This document shows positions 7,828-19,879 of a DNA stretch of 33,860 bases, piece after piece. The first letter of the stretch is position 1, and every line of letters starts with the position of its first letter. A program made the translations under genes and the position numbers. Under the pieces are notes generated by a model, which was not told the DNA's origin, did no database searches, and saw nothing but the letters and a program-made list of their open reading frames with translations. Location of the stretch: positions 1-33,860 of the forward strand of contig PKUE01000015.1 of the NCBI GenBank assembly GCA_002869685.1, read 5' to 3'. Origin of the DNA: Desulfuromonas sp. Lineage in GTDB: Bacteria > Desulfobacterota > Desulfuromonadia > Desulfuromonadales > Desulfuromonadaceae.

Positions 7828-10470
7828 ATGTTAACCGCCAAGGAAATTCGCGCCCGTTTCATCGAGTATTTTGAAAAGCAGGGCCACCGCGCTGTCCCCT
7901 CCTCGTCCCTGATTCCGCACAACGACCCGACCCTGTTGTTTACCAACGCCGGGATGAACCAATTCAAGGACCTGTTTCTCGGTGCCGAAACACGCGATTA
8001 CGTGCGCGCCACCTCAGCGCAGAAGTGCGTTCGCGCCGGCGGCAAGCACAACGACCTTGAAAACGTCGGCCGCACCGCCCGCCACCACACCTTTTTTGAG
8101 ATGCTCGGCAACTTCTCGTTTGGCGACTATTTCAAGCAGGACGCCATCCGTTTCGGCTGGGAATTCCTGACACAGGAGATGAAGCTCCCCGTTGAGCACC
8201 TGTGGGTATCGGTCTTTGAGGACGACGATGAGGCGTACAACATCTGGCGTGATGAGATCGGGGTGCGCGAGGAGCGGATTCTGCGTCTGGGTGAAAAAGA
8301 CAATTTCTGGGCCATGGGCGACACCGGCCCCTGTGGGCCATGCAGTGAAATCCACATCGATCAGGGTGAAGAGATGACCTGCGGCCCCGACTGTGCTCTG
8401 GGCGTGTGTGATTGCGACCGCTTCCTCGAATTGTGGAACCTGGTGTTCATGCAATTCGAACGCAGTGCCGATGGCACCATGACACCGCTGCCGAAACCGT
8501 CCATCGATACCGGCATGGGACTGGAACGGATCACCGCAGTGGTCCAGGGGGTCAAGAGCAATTACGACACCGACCTGCTGCGCTCTATTATTACCCACAT
8601 TGAGAGCCTGGCAGGCAAGACCTATGGCGATGATGAGGAAGCCGATGTTTCCATGCGCGTCATTGCCGACCACAGCCGTGCCACAGCGTTCCTGATCGCT
8701 GACGGGATTCTGCCCAGCAACGAAGGTCGCGGTTATGTATTGCGCCGCATCATGCGCCGCGCCGCCCGCCACGCCAAGATGCTCGGTTTCGACGAACCGG
8801 TACTGTTTAAAACGGCCACGTTTGTGATGGAATCGATGAAAGAAGCCTATCCTGAACTGGAAGAACGTCTCGACTATGTCGCCAAAGTGGTCAAAAACGA
8901 GGAAGAACGTTTTATCCAGACCCTCGGTAATGGCCTGCGCATCCTCAACGACGAAATCGACAGCCTTAAAGCCCAAGGACAGGCCGTCATTCCCGGCGAT
9001 ACCGTGTTCAAGCTCTATGACACCTACGGCTTCCCGGTTGACCTGACCGCGGACATCGTCGAAGGGCAGAACTTTACCCTCGACGAAGCCGGTTTTGAAG
9101 CGTGCATGGAACAACAACGCCAGAAAGCACGCGAGAACTGGAAAGGCTCCGGCGAAGAGGGCATTGGCGCCGTGTACAAGCAACTGGCCGAGCAGGGAAT
9201 GGCGTGCGAGTTCACCGGGTACGACAAACTCGACGACTTCGGGACGGTTCTGGCTCTGGTTAAAGACGGCCAGCGGGTGGAAACGGCCCAGGCCGGTGAC
9301 AGCGTTGAAATCATCACCTCCACCACGCCGCTTTACGGCGAGTCCGGTGGTCAGAGTGGCGACAGCGGTTTGCTGACAGCAGAAGGTGTTCAGGCGACCA
9401 TCAGTAACACCCTCAAGCCGCTGCCCGGTTTGCACGTCCACGTCGCCACCATCGACCAGGGCACCCTGTCCGTCGGTCAGGCCGCGGAGTTGCATGTCGA
9501 TGTCGCCCAGCGCACCGCCTGTGCCCTTAACCACAGCGCGACCCATATCCTCCAGGCCGTGTTGTGTGACGTTCTCGGCGACCACGTCAAGCAGGCCGGT
9601 TCTCAAGTGACTCCCGACCGGTTGCGTTTCGACTTTATCCACTTCTCCGCCATGACGGATGAGGAGATCAAACAGGTGGAGGACCAGGTCAACCAGCGCA
9701 TTCGTGAAAATGCTGCGGTCATGACCGATGTCATGAACACCGACGAAGCGGTCAAAGCCGGAGCCACCGCCCTGTTTGGCGAAAAATACGGCGACAGCGT
9801 GCGCGTAGTACGCATGGGTGAATTCAGCATGGAACTGTGCGGCGGAACCCATGTAAACGCCACCGGCAACATTGGTCTGTTCAAAATCGTTCAGGAGTCG
9901 GGCATTGCTGCCGGCGTTCGCCGCATTGAAGCCACCACCGGAGCAGGAGCACTGAGCGCTGTACAACAGCAGGAGCAAATGATTGAAGACCTGGCCGCAC
10001 TGGTCAAGAGCGATCCCAGTCAACTGGCGACCCGGCTCAAGAAACTGATGGAACACCAAAAAGAGTTGGAACGGCAGGTTTCCTCCCTGGAAGACCGCCT
10101 TGGTGCCGACCGTGCCAGCAACCTGATGGAACAGGTCAAGACCATCGCCGACGTGAAACTGCTCGCCGTACGCATCGACAATCTCGACGGCAAACAACTG
10201 CGCGAACAAGCCGATAAGCTGCGCGATCAACTGCAATCGGGCATTATTGTGCTGGGCAGCGTCACCGACGGCAAAGTCGCTCTATTGGTCAGTGTCACCA
10301 AAGATCTGACCGATCGCGTCAAAGCCGGCAACCTGATTAAACCTCTGGCAGAGAAAGTTGGCGGCCGCGGCGGCGGACGTCCCGACATGGCTCAAGCGGG
10401 CGGCTCACAACCCGACCAGCTCAATGCTGCCCTGGAGTCCGCCGGTCAGGTTGTCGCGGAAGCTCTTTAA
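7828..10470 (+). CDS. alaS: Alanyl-tRNA synthetase
   Basis: 880 residues, full length for bacterial AlaRS. The class II catalytic core is at the N-terminus ([41 protein letters not shown]). The editing domain carries the zinc-binding set: H569 and H573 in NHSATHILQ, and C671 and H675 in ELCGGTHV. A coiled region ([15 protein letters not shown]) leads to the C-terminal DHHA1-type C-Ala domain, with the glycine-rich [15 protein letters not shown]. The enzyme charges tRNA-Ala and hydrolyses Ser- and Gly-tRNA-Ala. It starts one base after recX. The best Shine-Dalgarno, AAAGG, lies inside the end of recX. Confidence 0.99.
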   Translation: MLTAKEIRARFIEYFEKQGHRAVPSSSLIPHNDPTLLFTNAGMNQFKDLFLGAETRDYVRATSAQKCVRAGGKHNDLENVGRTARHHTFFEMLGNFSFGDYFKQDAIRFGWEFLTQEMKLPVEHLWVSVFEDDDEAYNIWRDEIGVREERILRLGEKDNFWAMGDTGPCGPCSEIHIDQGEEMTCGPDCALGVCDCDRFLELWNLVFMQFERSADGTMTPLPKPSIDTGMGLERITAVVQGVKSNYDTDLLRSIITHIESLAGKTYGDDEEADVSMRVIADHSRATAFLIADGILPSNEGRGYVLRRIMRRAARHAKMLGFDEPVLFKTATFVMESMKEAYPELEERLDYVAKVVKNEEERFIQTLGNGLRILNDEIDSLKAQGQAVIPGDTVFKLYDTYGFPVDLTADIVEGQNFTLDEAGFEACMEQQRQKARENWKGSGEEGIGAVYKQLAEQGMACEFTGYDKLDDFGTVLALVKDGQRVETAQAGDSVEIITSTTPLYGESGGQSGDSGLLTAEGVQATISNTLKPLPGLHVHVATIDQGTLSVGQAAELHVDVAQRTACALNHSATHILQAVLCDVLGDHVKQAGSQVTPDRLRFDFIHFSAMTDEEIKQVEDQVNQRIRENAAVMTDVMNTDEAVKAGATALFGEKYGDSVRVVRMGEFSMELCGGTHVNATGNIGLFKIVQESGIAAGVRRIEATTGAGALSAVQQQEQMIEDLAALVKSDPSQLATRLKKLMEHQKELERQVSSLEDRLGADRASNLMEQVKTIADVKLLAVRIDNLDGKQLREQADKLRDQLQSGIIVLGSVTDGKVALLVSVTKDLTDRVKAGNLIKPLAEKVGGRGGGRPDMAQAGGSQPDQLNAALESAGQVVAEAL

Positions 10471-10491
10471 CCTGAAGCCAAGGAGAAGCCC

Positions 10492-10833
10492 ATGGCGAAT
10501 CCTGTTATCCACACGGCCGAGCAACCCGAATACGACATTGCCGAACACCCGCTGTTCTTTGTCCGTGATGTTGTAGGCGCTGAGCAGAATCCGCACATGT
10601 CGCTGCACCGGGGACGGATCGAGCCGGGGGGAGAGATCACCCCCCACTGCCAGCCCCAGACGGAAACGATCTACATTCTGTCCGGAGACGTGGCCTGCAC
10701 CATGGATGATGAAACATGTGAGTTGGGTCCCGGCAGCTGTGTGGTGATCGGACCAACCACCACTCGGGGGTTTAAAAATACCGGAGAGCAACCGGTGGAA
10801 CTGCTGGTGGTTTTCACACCGCCACGGTGTTAA
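10492..10833 (+). CDS. Small cupin-domain protein with incomplete metal-binding motif
   Basis: 113 residues forming a single cupin beta-barrel. Motif 1 is PGGEITPHCQPQTETIYILSG (45-65) and motif 2 ELGPGSCVVIGPTTTRGFKN (77-96). In catalytic cupins the metal ligands are two His and a Glu in motif 1 and a His in motif 2. Here only His52 and Glu58 remain clear; the second His position is Gln54 and the motif 2 His position is Arg92. A binding role or altered metal site is therefore more likely than a standard metalloenzyme. The substrate is unknown. AAGGAG precedes the ATG, 21 bases after alaS, and a terminator follows. Confidence 0.85.
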   Translation: MANPVIHTAEQPEYDIAEHPLFFVRDVVGAEQNPHMSLHRGRIEPGGEITPHCQPQTETIYILSGDVACTMDDETCELGPGSCVVIGPTTTRGFKNTGEQPVELLVVFTPPRC

Positions 10834-10856
10834 TATCCTCTTTTGACAACATTCTG

Positions 10857-10893
10857 AAACAGCCTCCCTCCAGCAGTGGCGGCTGTTTTTTCT
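10857..10893 (+). terminator. Rho-independent terminator after the cupin gene
   Basis: AAACAGCC (10857-10864) pairs with GGCTGTTT (10881-10888) across a 16-base loop and runs into T-rich sequence (TTTTTTCTTTTT). It would end the recA-alaS-cupin transcription unit just before the hslVU promoter. Confidence 0.75.
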
Positions 10894-10895
10894 TT

Positions 10896-10924
10896 TTGCC
10901 TCCAGATAGGGCAAATGGTATAAG
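10896..10924 (+). promoter_or_regulatory. Sigma70-type promoter for hslVU
   Basis: TTGCCT (10896-10901) and TATAAG (10919-10924; 5 of 6 matches) are separated by exactly 17 bases, giving a start near 10931 and a leader of about 90 nt. The leader contains the direct repeat GTTTTCGG at 10967-10974 and 10977-10984, spaced ten bases apart. I see no clear heat-shock (sigma32) promoter, though hslVU is heat-induced in other bacteria. Confidence 0.55.
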
Positions 10925-11021
10925 TGAAATCTTTCCCTGAAGACAACAAAGCGCCGGTTTACAGGCGTTTTCGGCTGTTTTCGGACGGCTCCCCAGTCAA
11001 CGGGAGCAGACAGGATGCAAC

Positions 11022-11549
11022 ATGTTTCGAGGAACCACCATTGTCTGTGTGCGCCGCGACAACCATGTCACCCTGGCGGGTGATGGGCAGGTAACGTTGG
11101 GGCACACGGTGATGAAACACGGGGCGTGCAAAATCCGCCGCATGCACAACAACCAGATTGTCGCCGGGTTTGCCGGCAGCACGGCTGATGCGTTCACCCT
11201 GTTTGAAAAATTTGAAGCCAAACTGCAGGAGTTTCGTGGCCAGCTAGCCCGTTCCGCCGTCGCGCTGGCCAAAGACTGGCGCAGTGACCGGGTATTACGG
11301 CGCTTGGAAGCCCTGTTGATTGTTGCCGACCAGGAAAACACCCTGGTCATTTCCGGTGCCGGTGACGTGATTGAAACCGATGACGGCGTAGCCGCCATTG
11401 GCTCCGGTGGTGCTTATGCTCAGGCGGCGGCACGCGCCCTGCTGCGCAATACCGATATGCCCACTGAGCAGATTGCCCAGCAGGCGCTGACCATTGCCGC
11501 AGAAATTTGTATCTACACCAATGACCATATCAGTATGGAAACACTATAA
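11022..11549 (+). CDS. hslV: HslV, proteolytic subunit of the HslUV (ClpQY) protease
   Basis: 175 residues, the usual HslV size. It is a proteasome-beta-like threonine protease that forms a double hexamer capped by HslU. The N-terminus [13 protein letters not shown] contains the conserved TTIV; processing of the four-residue MFRG propeptide would expose Thr5 as the nucleophile. Further conserved blocks are [18 protein letters not shown], then [22 protein letters not shown], and [20 protein letters not shown] precedes the ATG. The stop overlaps the hslU start by one base (TAATG), so the two subunits are translationally coupled. Confidence 0.98.
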   Translation: MFRGTTIVCVRRDNHVTLAGDGQVTLGHTVMKHGACKIRRMHNNQIVAGFAGSTADAFTLFEKFEAKLQEFRGQLARSAVALAKDWRSDRVLRRLEALLIVADQENTLVISGAGDVIETDDGVAAIGSGGAYAQAAARALLRNTDMPTEQIAQQALTIAAEICIYTNDHISMETL

Positions 11550-12883
11550 TGACCAATTTTACCCCTCGTGAAATTGTTTCGGAACTGGATCGCTACATCA
11601 TTGGCCAACGCGGAGCCAAGCGCGCCGTGGCTGTGGCCCTGCGCAACCGTTGGCGGCGACAGCAGGTCCCGGCGGAATTGCGTGACGAAATTTCACCGAA
11701 AAACATCATCATGATCGGAGCCACCGGCGTCGGCAAAACTGAAATCGCCCGTCGTCTGGCCAAACTGGCCCAAGCTCCGTTCATCAAGGTCGAAGCCAGT
11801 AAGTTCACCGAAGTGGGCTACGTGGGGCGCGATGTCGAAAGCATGGTGCGCGACCTGGTGGAACTGGCCATCATCATGGTGCGTGAAGAGGAAGCCAAGA
11901 AAGTGCGTCTCAAGGCGGAAGAACGCGCCGAAGAAAAACTGCTCGATCTGCTGTTGCCGGGGGAACGGAAAAATCTCGACGGCGACGACGAGCAGGGTGG
12001 CAGCAGCGCCACGCGCGATAAGCTCCGCCGTCTGCTGCGCATGGGAGAATTGGACAGCCGCTTTGTCGAACTGGAAACCGAGGAGAGCACTGTCCCGGCC
12101 ATGGAGGTCCTCACTCCACCGGGTGCCGAGGATATGGGGCTGAATATCAAAGAGATGTTCGGCAACATGTTTCCGAAAAAAACCAAGCGACGACGGATTG
12201 CCGTCAGCGAGGCACGCCAACTGCTCATCGATCAGGAAGCGGAGAAACTGGTGGATATGGACAATGTCCAGCAACTGGCCCGTGAACTGACCGAGCAAAG
12301 TGGTATCATCTTCATTGATGAAATCGACAAGGTCGCCAGCAAGGACGGCGGACAGGGACCTGAAGTCTCCCGCGAAGGGGTGCAACGCGACATTTTGCCC
12401 ATCGTTGAAGGCAGCACGGTCAATACCAAATATGGCCCGGTCAAAACCGACCATATTCTGTTCATTGCCGCCGGGGCCTTTCATGTGGCCAAACCGTCCG
12501 ACCTGATCCCGGAATTGCAGGGGCGTTTTCCGATTCGCGTCGAGCTGGATAATCTCGGCGAAGAGGAATTTGTCCGGATTCTGACCGAGCCGAAGAATTC
12601 GCTGGTCAACCAGTATCAGGCCCTGATGGCTACGGAGAAAATTACGCTGTCATTCAGCCCTGAAGCGATCAGCGAGATTGCCCGCACGGCGGCACAGGTC
12701 AATGAACAGACCGAAAATATCGGCGCCCGTCGCCTGCACACCATCATGGAGAAACTGCTTGAGGAGATCTCCTTTGATGCCCCGGAAATGAACGAGACCG
12801 CGCTGACCATCGGCGTGGAGCAGGTACGCAACAGTCTGCAGGACATCGTCAGCGATGAAGACCTGTCCCGCTTTATTTTATAG
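11549..12883 (+). CDS. hslU: HslU, ATPase subunit of the HslUV protease
   Basis: 444 residues. It is a AAA+ unfoldase that feeds substrates into HslV. It shows Walker A GATGVGKT (57-64), the pore-loop context [19 protein letters not shown], the long acidic intermediate (I) domain around residues 110-240, and Walker [11 protein letters not shown] near 251-260. A sensor region and arginine-finger segment ([12 protein letters not shown]) follow, and the conserved C-terminus EDLSRFIL that docks into HslV. ATG overlaps the hslV TAA. argB follows after 45 bases with no visible terminator, so the arginine genes may be partly read from the hslVU promoter. Confidence 0.98.
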   Translation: MTNFTPREIVSELDRYIIGQRGAKRAVAVALRNRWRRQQVPAELRDEISPKNIIMIGATGVGKTEIARRLAKLAQAPFIKVEASKFTEVGYVGRDVESMVRDLVELAIIMVREEEAKKVRLKAEERAEEKLLDLLLPGERKNLDGDDEQGGSSATRDKLRRLLRMGELDSRFVELETEESTVPAMEVLTPPGAEDMGLNIKEMFGNMFPKKTKRRRIAVSEARQLLIDQEAEKLVDMDNVQQLARELTEQSGIIFIDEIDKVASKDGGQGPEVSREGVQRDILPIVEGSTVNTKYGPVKTDHILFIAAGAFHVAKPSDLIPELQGRFPIRVELDNLGEEEFVRILTEPKNSLVNQYQALMATEKITLSFSPEAISEIARTAAQVNEQTENIGARRLHTIMEKLLEEISFDAPEMNETALTIGVEQVRNSLQDIVSDEDLSRFIL

Positions 12884-12913
12884 GGTACGGCAATAATTCC
12901 CGGCCCCATTTAG

Positions 12914-15018
<2,105 letters not shown>

Positions 15019-15088
15019 GCATCCAGCGGACATGACAGTAACGACAACCGATAACCAAAGGACATGACCAACCTCGAGTGAGGAGACA

Positions 15089-15241
15089 ATGAAACCATCC
15101 AAAGAAGCGATCATTGGAAGTATTATTATTGGCATACTGATCATCGCCGCCCTGCTTTGGAATCATTTTTCCCCCAGCCGCGGCAAATATCATGCACCCT
15201 ATAAGTATTACGAGGGTGATCGCCCCAATTACAACCGTTAG
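15089..15241 (+). CDS. 50-residue single-pass membrane peptide between argD and argF
   Basis: A short frame with an excellent Shine-Dalgarno (GAGGAG at 15079-15084, five bases before ATG). It encodes 50 residues: a Lys/Glu-containing start, one hydrophobic helix at about residues 7-24 (AIIGSIIIGILIIAALLW), then a basic, Tyr-rich tail (KYHAPYKYYEGDRPNYNR). It is predicted to insert as a single-pass inner-membrane peptide. No family is recognised. It lies 70 bases after argD and 41 before argF, inside the arginine operon, and its ribosome site argues that it is translated. Confidence 0.65.
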   Translation: MKPSKEAIIGSIIIGILIIAALLWNHFSPSRGKYHAPYKYYEGDRPNYNR

Positions 15242-15282
15242 GCGATCACTCCGCGTACGCGCCTTAACACAGGAGTCTTATT

Positions 15283-16197
15283 GTGAATAAACATTTTCTC
15301 TGTCTGACCGACTGGACGGCCGCAGAGCTTGATGCCATTTTTACCCTGACCAAAGAGCTCAAGGAAAAACAGAAGCAGGGGATTGCCCATCCGCTGCTGG
15401 CAGGAAAAACCCTGGGGATGATTTTTGAGAAAAGCTCCACCCGCACCCGGATCTCTTTTGAGGTGGGGATGTTTCAACTCGGCGGCCACGCGCTGTTTCT
15501 CTCTTCAAGCAACACCCAGTTGGGTCGCGGTGAGCCGATCAAGGATACCGCACGCGTCATGTCCCGCTATGTTGACGGCATTATGATCCGGACCTTTTCC
15601 CAGCAAGGTGTTGAGGAACTGGCCCACTATGCCGACATTCCGGTGATCAACGCCCTGACCGACAGCTACCACCCCTGCCAGGTGATGGCCGACCTGTTCA
15701 CGGTGCTGGAACATAAAGGCAGCTACACCGATCAGGTCTACTGCTGGATTGGTGACGGCAACAATATGGCCAATTCGTGGATCAATGCTGCTGCCGTGTT
15801 CGGTTTCGAACTACGCATTGCCACCCCAAAAGGCTACGAGCCCGATGCCGAAGTTGTTGAACGCGCCGCAAAAATGGGGGCCAACATCCATTACGGCAAC
15901 GATCCCCTCCAGGCTGCCTGGGGCGCCGATGTCATCAACACCGATGTCTGGGCCAGCATGGGCCAGGAACAGGAACAGCTCAAACGGGAAAAAGACTTTG
16001 TCGGTTTCCAGGTGAACGAGGAAACCATTGACGCCGCTGCCGCCGACTGTCTGGTACTGCACTGCCTGCCGGCTCATCGCGGCGAAGAGATTACCGATGA
16101 CGTGATCGAAGGTTCCCATTCCGTTGTCTTCGATGAAGCGGAAAACCGTCTGCATGTCCAGAAAGCAATCATGGCCACCCTGATGAACAAGGAGTAA
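15283..16197 (+). CDS. argF: Ornithine carbamoyltransferase
   Basis: 304 residues. It transfers the carbamoyl group to ornithine to give citrulline. Carbamoyl-phosphate site SSTRTR is at residues 51-56, HPCQ at 130-133, and the ornithine/zinc-type motif HCLPAHRGEEI at about 258-268. Translation starts at GTG 15283 (VNKHFLCLTDW), eight bases after AGGAG at 15270-15274. The next gene begins three bases after the stop, and an AAGGAG at the end of argF serves as its Shine-Dalgarno. Confidence 0.98.
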   Translation: MNKHFLCLTDWTAAELDAIFTLTKELKEKQKQGIAHPLLAGKTLGMIFEKSSTRTRISFEVGMFQLGGHALFLSSSNTQLGRGEPIKDTARVMSRYVDGIMIRTFSQQGVEELAHYADIPVINALTDSYHPCQVMADLFTVLEHKGSYTDQVYCWIGDGNNMANSWINAAAVFGFELRIATPKGYEPDAEVVERAAKMGANIHYGNDPLQAAWGADVINTDVWASMGQEQEQLKREKDFVGFQVNEETIDAAAADCLVLHCLPAHRGEEITDDVIEGSHSVVFDEAENRLHVQKAIMATLMNKE

Positions 16198-16200
16198 GCA

Positions 16201-16851
16201 ATGAGGATTGAATGCCCCCACTGTCAGTACAGTAAAGAGGTTGCTAACGAGAGCCTGCCAGCATTGCCCGCCAACGTCACGTGCCCGCAATGTTCCCAGA
16301 GTTTCACTCTGGAAGCACAAGCCCCTGAGCCGGACTTCTCCGACGAACCTCTGCTGACAGAAGACCTGACTCCTGCGATGGCTCCCCCGGCAGCACCGAC
16401 ACCTCCCCCGGCCGCAGCGATGCCACAGAGCTCAGCGCAACCGGCAGGATTCTGGCTGCGGGTGTTGGCCTCGATTATCGACGGTGTGCTGTTGCAGATC
16501 CTCAGCTACGCCATGCTGTTCGGCCTGCAGGCGGTCATGGGCGGAATCAATTTCGAAACAGATCCAACCATCGCTCTGGTGCTGTTCGCCATGAGTATGG
16601 TGGTGTCAGTTGCCTACTATGTCTTTTTTACTGGCTACAATGGCCAGACTCCGGGCAAAATGGCCCTGCGGGTCAAAGTGATCGACAACGACGGTGGTCC
16701 CGTCGGTTACGGCCAGGCGTTTGTCCGTGAAGTGATCGGAAAATTCCTGTCCAGTCTGATTCTGTGCATCGGCTACCTGATGGTGGCTTTCCGTGCTGAC
16801 AAGCGCGGCCTGCACGATCTTGTTGCCCGGACACGGGTGATTAAACTGTAA
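16201..16851 (+). CDS. Zinc-ribbon (MJ0042-type) plus RDD-family membrane protein
   Basis: 216 residues. The N-terminus is a small zinc ribbon of the MJ0042 kind: CPHC at 5-8 and CPQC at 28-31, followed by SFTLE. A Pro/Ala-rich linker spans about 40-78. The rest is an RDD domain with the opening [15 protein letters not shown] (Arg and Asp of the family name). It has three hydrophobic helices, the segment [19 protein letters not shown], and a final [19 protein letters not shown] proteins are inner-membrane proteins; some have been linked to ion transport, but the function here is unknown. It lies between argF and argG in the operon. A short hairpin follows. Confidence 0.85.
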   Translation: MRIECPHCQYSKEVANESLPALPANVTCPQCSQSFTLEAQAPEPDFSDEPLLTEDLTPAMAPPAAPTPPPAAAMPQSSAQPAGFWLRVLASIIDGVLLQILSYAMLFGLQAVMGGINFETDPTIALVLFAMSMVVSVAYYVFFTGYNGQTPGKMALRVKVIDNDGGPVGYGQAFVREVIGKFLSSLILCIGYLMVAFRADKRGLHDLVARTRVIKL

Positions 16852-16859
16852 TTTCCGCT

Positions 16860-16878
16860 GACGGTGAAAGGCACCGTC
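16860..16878 (+). repeat. Short hairpin between the RDD gene and argG
   Basis: GACGGTG (16860-16866) and CACCGTC (16872-16878) form a seven-base-pair stem with a five-base loop. Only four T follow, a few bases on, so it is a poor terminator. It may instead stabilise or pause the transcript ahead of argG. Confidence 0.5.
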
Positions 16879-16907
16879 ACCGTTTTATGTGTCACAAGGA
16901 GACGCTC

Positions 16908-18125
16908 ATGCAAAAAAAAGGGACTGTAAAAAAGGCTGTCCTCGCCTACTCCGGGGGCCTGGATACCTCCATCATCCTTAAATGGCTGGTGGAAGAATAT
17001 GGATGTGAAGTCATTGCTTTCGCCGCTGACCTTGGCCAGGGTGAAGAACTCGATTTTATCCCTGAAAAAGCCAAGAACACCGGGGCGAGCAAATGTTTTG
17101 TCGAAGATCTGCGCGAAGAGTTTGTCCGCGACTTCGTCTTCCCCATGTTCCGTGCGAATGCCATTTACGAAGGTCGCTACTTCCTCGGCACCTCCATTGC
17201 CCGCCCGCTGATCGCTAAAAAGCAGATGGAAATCGCCCTGGCCGAAGGGGCTGATGCGGTCTCTCACGGTGCCACCGGCAAGGGCAACGACCAGGTCCGT
17301 TTTGAGCTGGGCTACTACCATTTTGACCCGAGCATCCATGTCATCGCACCCTGGCGCGAGTGGGATCTCAACAGCCGCTCGGCACTGGAAGCCTACGCCA
17401 AAAAGCACGGCATTCCGGTTCCGACCAGCAAAAAGTTCCCCTGGAGCAGTGACCGCAACCTGCTGCACATCTCTTTTGAAGGCGATATCCTCGAAAATCC
17501 CTGGGCAGAAGCTCCTGAAGAGATGTATGTACTGACCACCCGTCCTGAGGATGCTCCCGACGAAGCGGAATTCGTTGAGATCGAGTTCAAGAATGGTGAT
17601 CCCATCGCCATCAACGGTGAGCAACTGTCACCGGCCAATCTGCTGGCGAAACTCAATGAGCTGGGTGGCAAGCACGGCATCGGTCGCATCGACCTGATGG
17701 AAAACCGCTACGTCGGCATGAAGAGCCGTGGCGTCTATGAAACTCCCGGCGGCACCATCCTCGAAGAAGCCCACCGCGGCGTTGAATCGATCACCATGGA
17801 CCGCGAAGTCATGCACCTGCGTGATTCCCTGATCCCCCGCTATGCGGAAATGGTCTACAACGGCTACTGGTTTGCCCCGGAGCGCGAAGCGCTGCAGGCT
17901 TTGATCGACGACACCCAGAAAACCGTCAATGGCATGGCCCGGGTCAAACTATACAAAGGCCACTGCCGCGTCGTGGGTCGCAAGTCGGACACCGACAGCC
18001 TGTTCAACGTCGAGTTCGCCACGTTCGAAGCGGACGAAGTCTACAACCAGGCCGATGCCGAGGGCTTCATCAAGCTCAACGCTCTGCGCCTGCGCATCCG
18101 CAGCATGATGAACAAAAAGGGCTAA
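16908..18125 (+). CDS. argG: Argininosuccinate synthase
   Basis: 405 residues from ATG 16908, chosen because AAGGAG at 16896-16901 sits at the right distance and the product then begins [19 protein letters not shown], as in the family. An upstream in-frame ATG at 16887 would add seven residues. The enzyme joins citrulline and aspartate at the cost of ATP. The ATP pyrophosphatase motif AYSGGLDTS is at 13-21, and [27 protein letters not shown] and the [14 protein letters not shown] block are all present. A strong terminator follows, so argG closes this part of the arginine operon. Confidence 0.98.
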   Translation: MQKKGTVKKAVLAYSGGLDTSIILKWLVEEYGCEVIAFAADLGQGEELDFIPEKAKNTGASKCFVEDLREEFVRDFVFPMFRANAIYEGRYFLGTSIARPLIAKKQMEIALAEGADAVSHGATGKGNDQVRFELGYYHFDPSIHVIAPWREWDLNSRSALEAYAKKHGIPVPTSKKFPWSSDRNLLHISFEGDILENPWAEAPEEMYVLTTRPEDAPDEAEFVEIEFKNGDPIAINGEQLSPANLLAKLNELGGKHGIGRIDLMENRYVGMKSRGVYETPGGTILEEAHRGVESITMDREVMHLRDSLIPRYAEMVYNGYWFAPEREALQALIDDTQKTVNGMARVKLYKGHCRVVGRKSDTDSLFNVEFATFEADEVYNQADAEGFIKLNALRLRIRSMMNKKG

Positions 18126-18139
18126 TTTCGCCTCTTTCG

Positions 18140-18176
18140 CAGCCGGGGCGTTTTTTGACGCCCCGGCTGTGTTTTT
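18140..18176 (+). terminator. Strong Rho-independent terminator after argG
   Basis: CAGCCGGGGCG (18140-18150) pairs perfectly with CGCCCCGGCTG (18159-18169) around TTTTTTGA and is followed by TGTTTTT. It separates argB-argG from the Nudix-argH group, which must have its own promoter or depend on read-through. Confidence 0.9.
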
Positions 18177-18210
18177 CCGCTCCCGTGCCCCTCTATCCGT
18201 CAATGAGCCC

Positions 18211-18708
18211 ATGGATTATCCTCTGCAAAAACAGATCAAAACCTCCGTTGTCGCCTGCATTGTCGACGACCGGCAGCGGATCCTGCTGACCCGACGCAGC
18301 ATTCCGCCATTCTTCGGCCAGTGGGTGATGCCGGGAGGAAAGATCGACCATGGCGAAGGGATTCATACCGCTCTGAAACGGGAAGTGTACGAAGAGGTGG
18401 GTATTGAGATCACTATCGATACCCTCGTCGATGTCTACGAGCATGTCGCCGTCGGCGAACGACGTGACCACTATATCATTCTGTATTACCAAGCAACCCC
18501 GCAGACCTTTGAGCTGGCAATCAATCCCGATGAGCTCAGTGAAGCGGTGTGGTTTCAACCTCAGCAACTACCACAACTGGATGTTCCGCCGGGATGTCGT
18601 CACATCCTCGCCATGCTGCACCCGGAGTTGCCCTGGGCGGATCTGGCCGCGCCGGGTGATCTGGCAGATTGCGAGATCCCAGGCAACTGCCACATCGGCA
18701 CCCCATAG
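18211..18708 (+). CDS. Nudix hydrolase
   Basis: 165 residues from ATG 18211. An earlier in-frame ATG at 18169 lies inside the terminator stem and is unlikely to be used. The Nudix box is complete: Gly43, five residues, Glu49, seven residues, then REVYEEVGI at 57-65. This gives the Mg2+-binding helix for cleaving a nucleoside diphosphate linked to another group. The segment LLTRRSIPPFFGQWVMPGGKIDHGE resembles MutT- and ADP-ribose-pyrophosphatase-like members, and the substrate cannot be read from sequence. The gene ends eight bases before the nitrilase-like gene, which suggests the two work or are expressed together. Confidence 0.88.
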   Translation: MDYPLQKQIKTSVVACIVDDRQRILLTRRSIPPFFGQWVMPGGKIDHGEGIHTALKREVYEEVGIEITIDTLVDVYEHVAVGERRDHYIILYYQATPQTFELAINPDELSEAVWFQPQQLPQLDVPPGCRHILAMLHPELPWADLAAPGDLADCEIPGNCHIGTP

Positions 18709-18716
18709 GACTGGCC

Positions 18717-19868
18717 ATGTTCACCATTGTTGAAAAGACCGTCCAACTTGATTTCCCCCTGGGCCATCATCTCCACTGCATGATCAGCCAGCTGCCAAAC
18801 CACATCCGCTTTGACGATGAGGTGCAGCCTGAGCAGATTACCGATGATAAGTGGCAACGGATCAAATCCGTTCTCGACCTGGTTGCCACGGGTCCGGGGA
18901 ATCTGAAAAAACTTCACTTCCTGCTGTTTCCGGAATCGACGCTGCCCGTGGCACACATTGATGATGCCCTGACCATGATTCAGGAGCGTTTCTGTGCCAA
19001 CACGGTGGTCATGCTCGGGATGGAGCACATCCCTCTCCACGCCTTTGCCGCACTGAGCGAGCGCTTTGCCGCGGATAATCAGGAGATGATCGACGCCATT
19101 GCCCGTGACCGCAACAGTGGCGACATTGAAAATTTACGGGTGAACTTTGCCGCTATCGTCATCAAAGAGGCCGATGGACAGACCCGCGTGTTTCTCCAAG
19201 CCAAGAGCCATCCCTTTGCCGGTGAGGAGAGCCTCGGCAATCGCGATCTTTATCACGGCAAAGTGTTCCCACTATTTCGCAGTAAACCCACGGGATTCAA
19301 TTTCATGGCGATGATCTGTTTCGACTACATCTACCGCACCATCTACCAGTCGAACATCAGTACGGTCATTCAACATGCCAACGAGTTGTTTTTCAGTACC
19401 CGCCAGCACCTCGACTTCCTGGCGATTCTTGAATGCAACCCGAAGCCGGAGCACGCCACCTTTCGCGACGTAGTCAACGGCTTTTACGGAGAATATCTGG
19501 CCGCCGCTCCCGGAGTGCGTGAAACCATTACCGTGTTCTGCAACAGCGCCGAAGCCACCCGCGACTCGCTGCCGATGGTGACGCCAAACGATACGTTTGG
19601 TCATTCCTCGGTGATCATCCATAAAAATCATAAAATGGCACCGCGCAAACTCCGGGATTTCACCGTCGATACGTTTGCCGGACTGCCGGTATGTCGATTA
19701 CGCTTTGGTCCACAGAGCCGTTTGTATTACTTTAACTTACCGGTCTTTCACGAGTTCGATCCGCGCAGCACACGAATGCCGCTGAAAGTCCACAGTATTT
19801 TTGAACCCACACCTTCCGGTGGCTGGCAACGGATGCCGTTGAGTCCCGAAGCCACCAGCAACGAATAA
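18717..19868 (+). CDS. Divergent nitrilase-superfamily (carbon-nitrogen hydrolase) protein
   Basis: 383 residues from ATG 18717, preceded by AGGA at 18707-18710. Overall similarity is not obvious, but the three catalytic residues of the nitrilase superfamily appear in order and in the right kind of context. Glu73 is in FLLFPEST, Lys163 in [10 protein letters not shown], and Cys201 in [11 protein letters not shown]. Each follows a hydrophobic strand, as in the family. Spacing from Glu to Lys (90) is longer than typical, because of an insertion around residues 110-140. Such enzymes hydrolyse nitriles, amides or carbamoyl groups. The substrate is unknown. It sits directly before argH (11 bases) and directly after a Nudix hydrolase gene. 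The superfamily call is inference from motifs. Confidence 0.6.
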   Translation: MFTIVEKTVQLDFPLGHHLHCMISQLPNHIRFDDEVQPEQITDDKWQRIKSVLDLVATGPGNLKKLHFLLFPESTLPVAHIDDALTMIQERFCANTVVMLGMEHIPLHAFAALSERFAADNQEMIDAIARDRNSGDIENLRVNFAAIVIKEADGQTRVFLQAKSHPFAGEESLGNRDLYHGKVFPLFRSKPTGFNFMAMICFDYIYRTIYQSNISTVIQHANELFFSTRQHLDFLAILECNPKPEHATFRDVVNGFYGEYLAAAPGVRETITVFCNSAEATRDSLPMVTPNDTFGHSSVIIHKNHKMAPRKLRDFTVDTFAGLPVCRLRFGPQSRLYYFNLPVFHEFDPRSTRMPLKVHSIFEPTPSGGWQRMPLSPEATSNE

Positions 19869-19879
19869 AGGAGCACACC

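Noticed and set aside
8014-10236. 740-residue open frame opposite alaS
   Set aside because: It is a codon-bias shadow. The plus strand encodes a complete alanyl-tRNA synthetase with all motifs, and the antisense product has no recognisable features.
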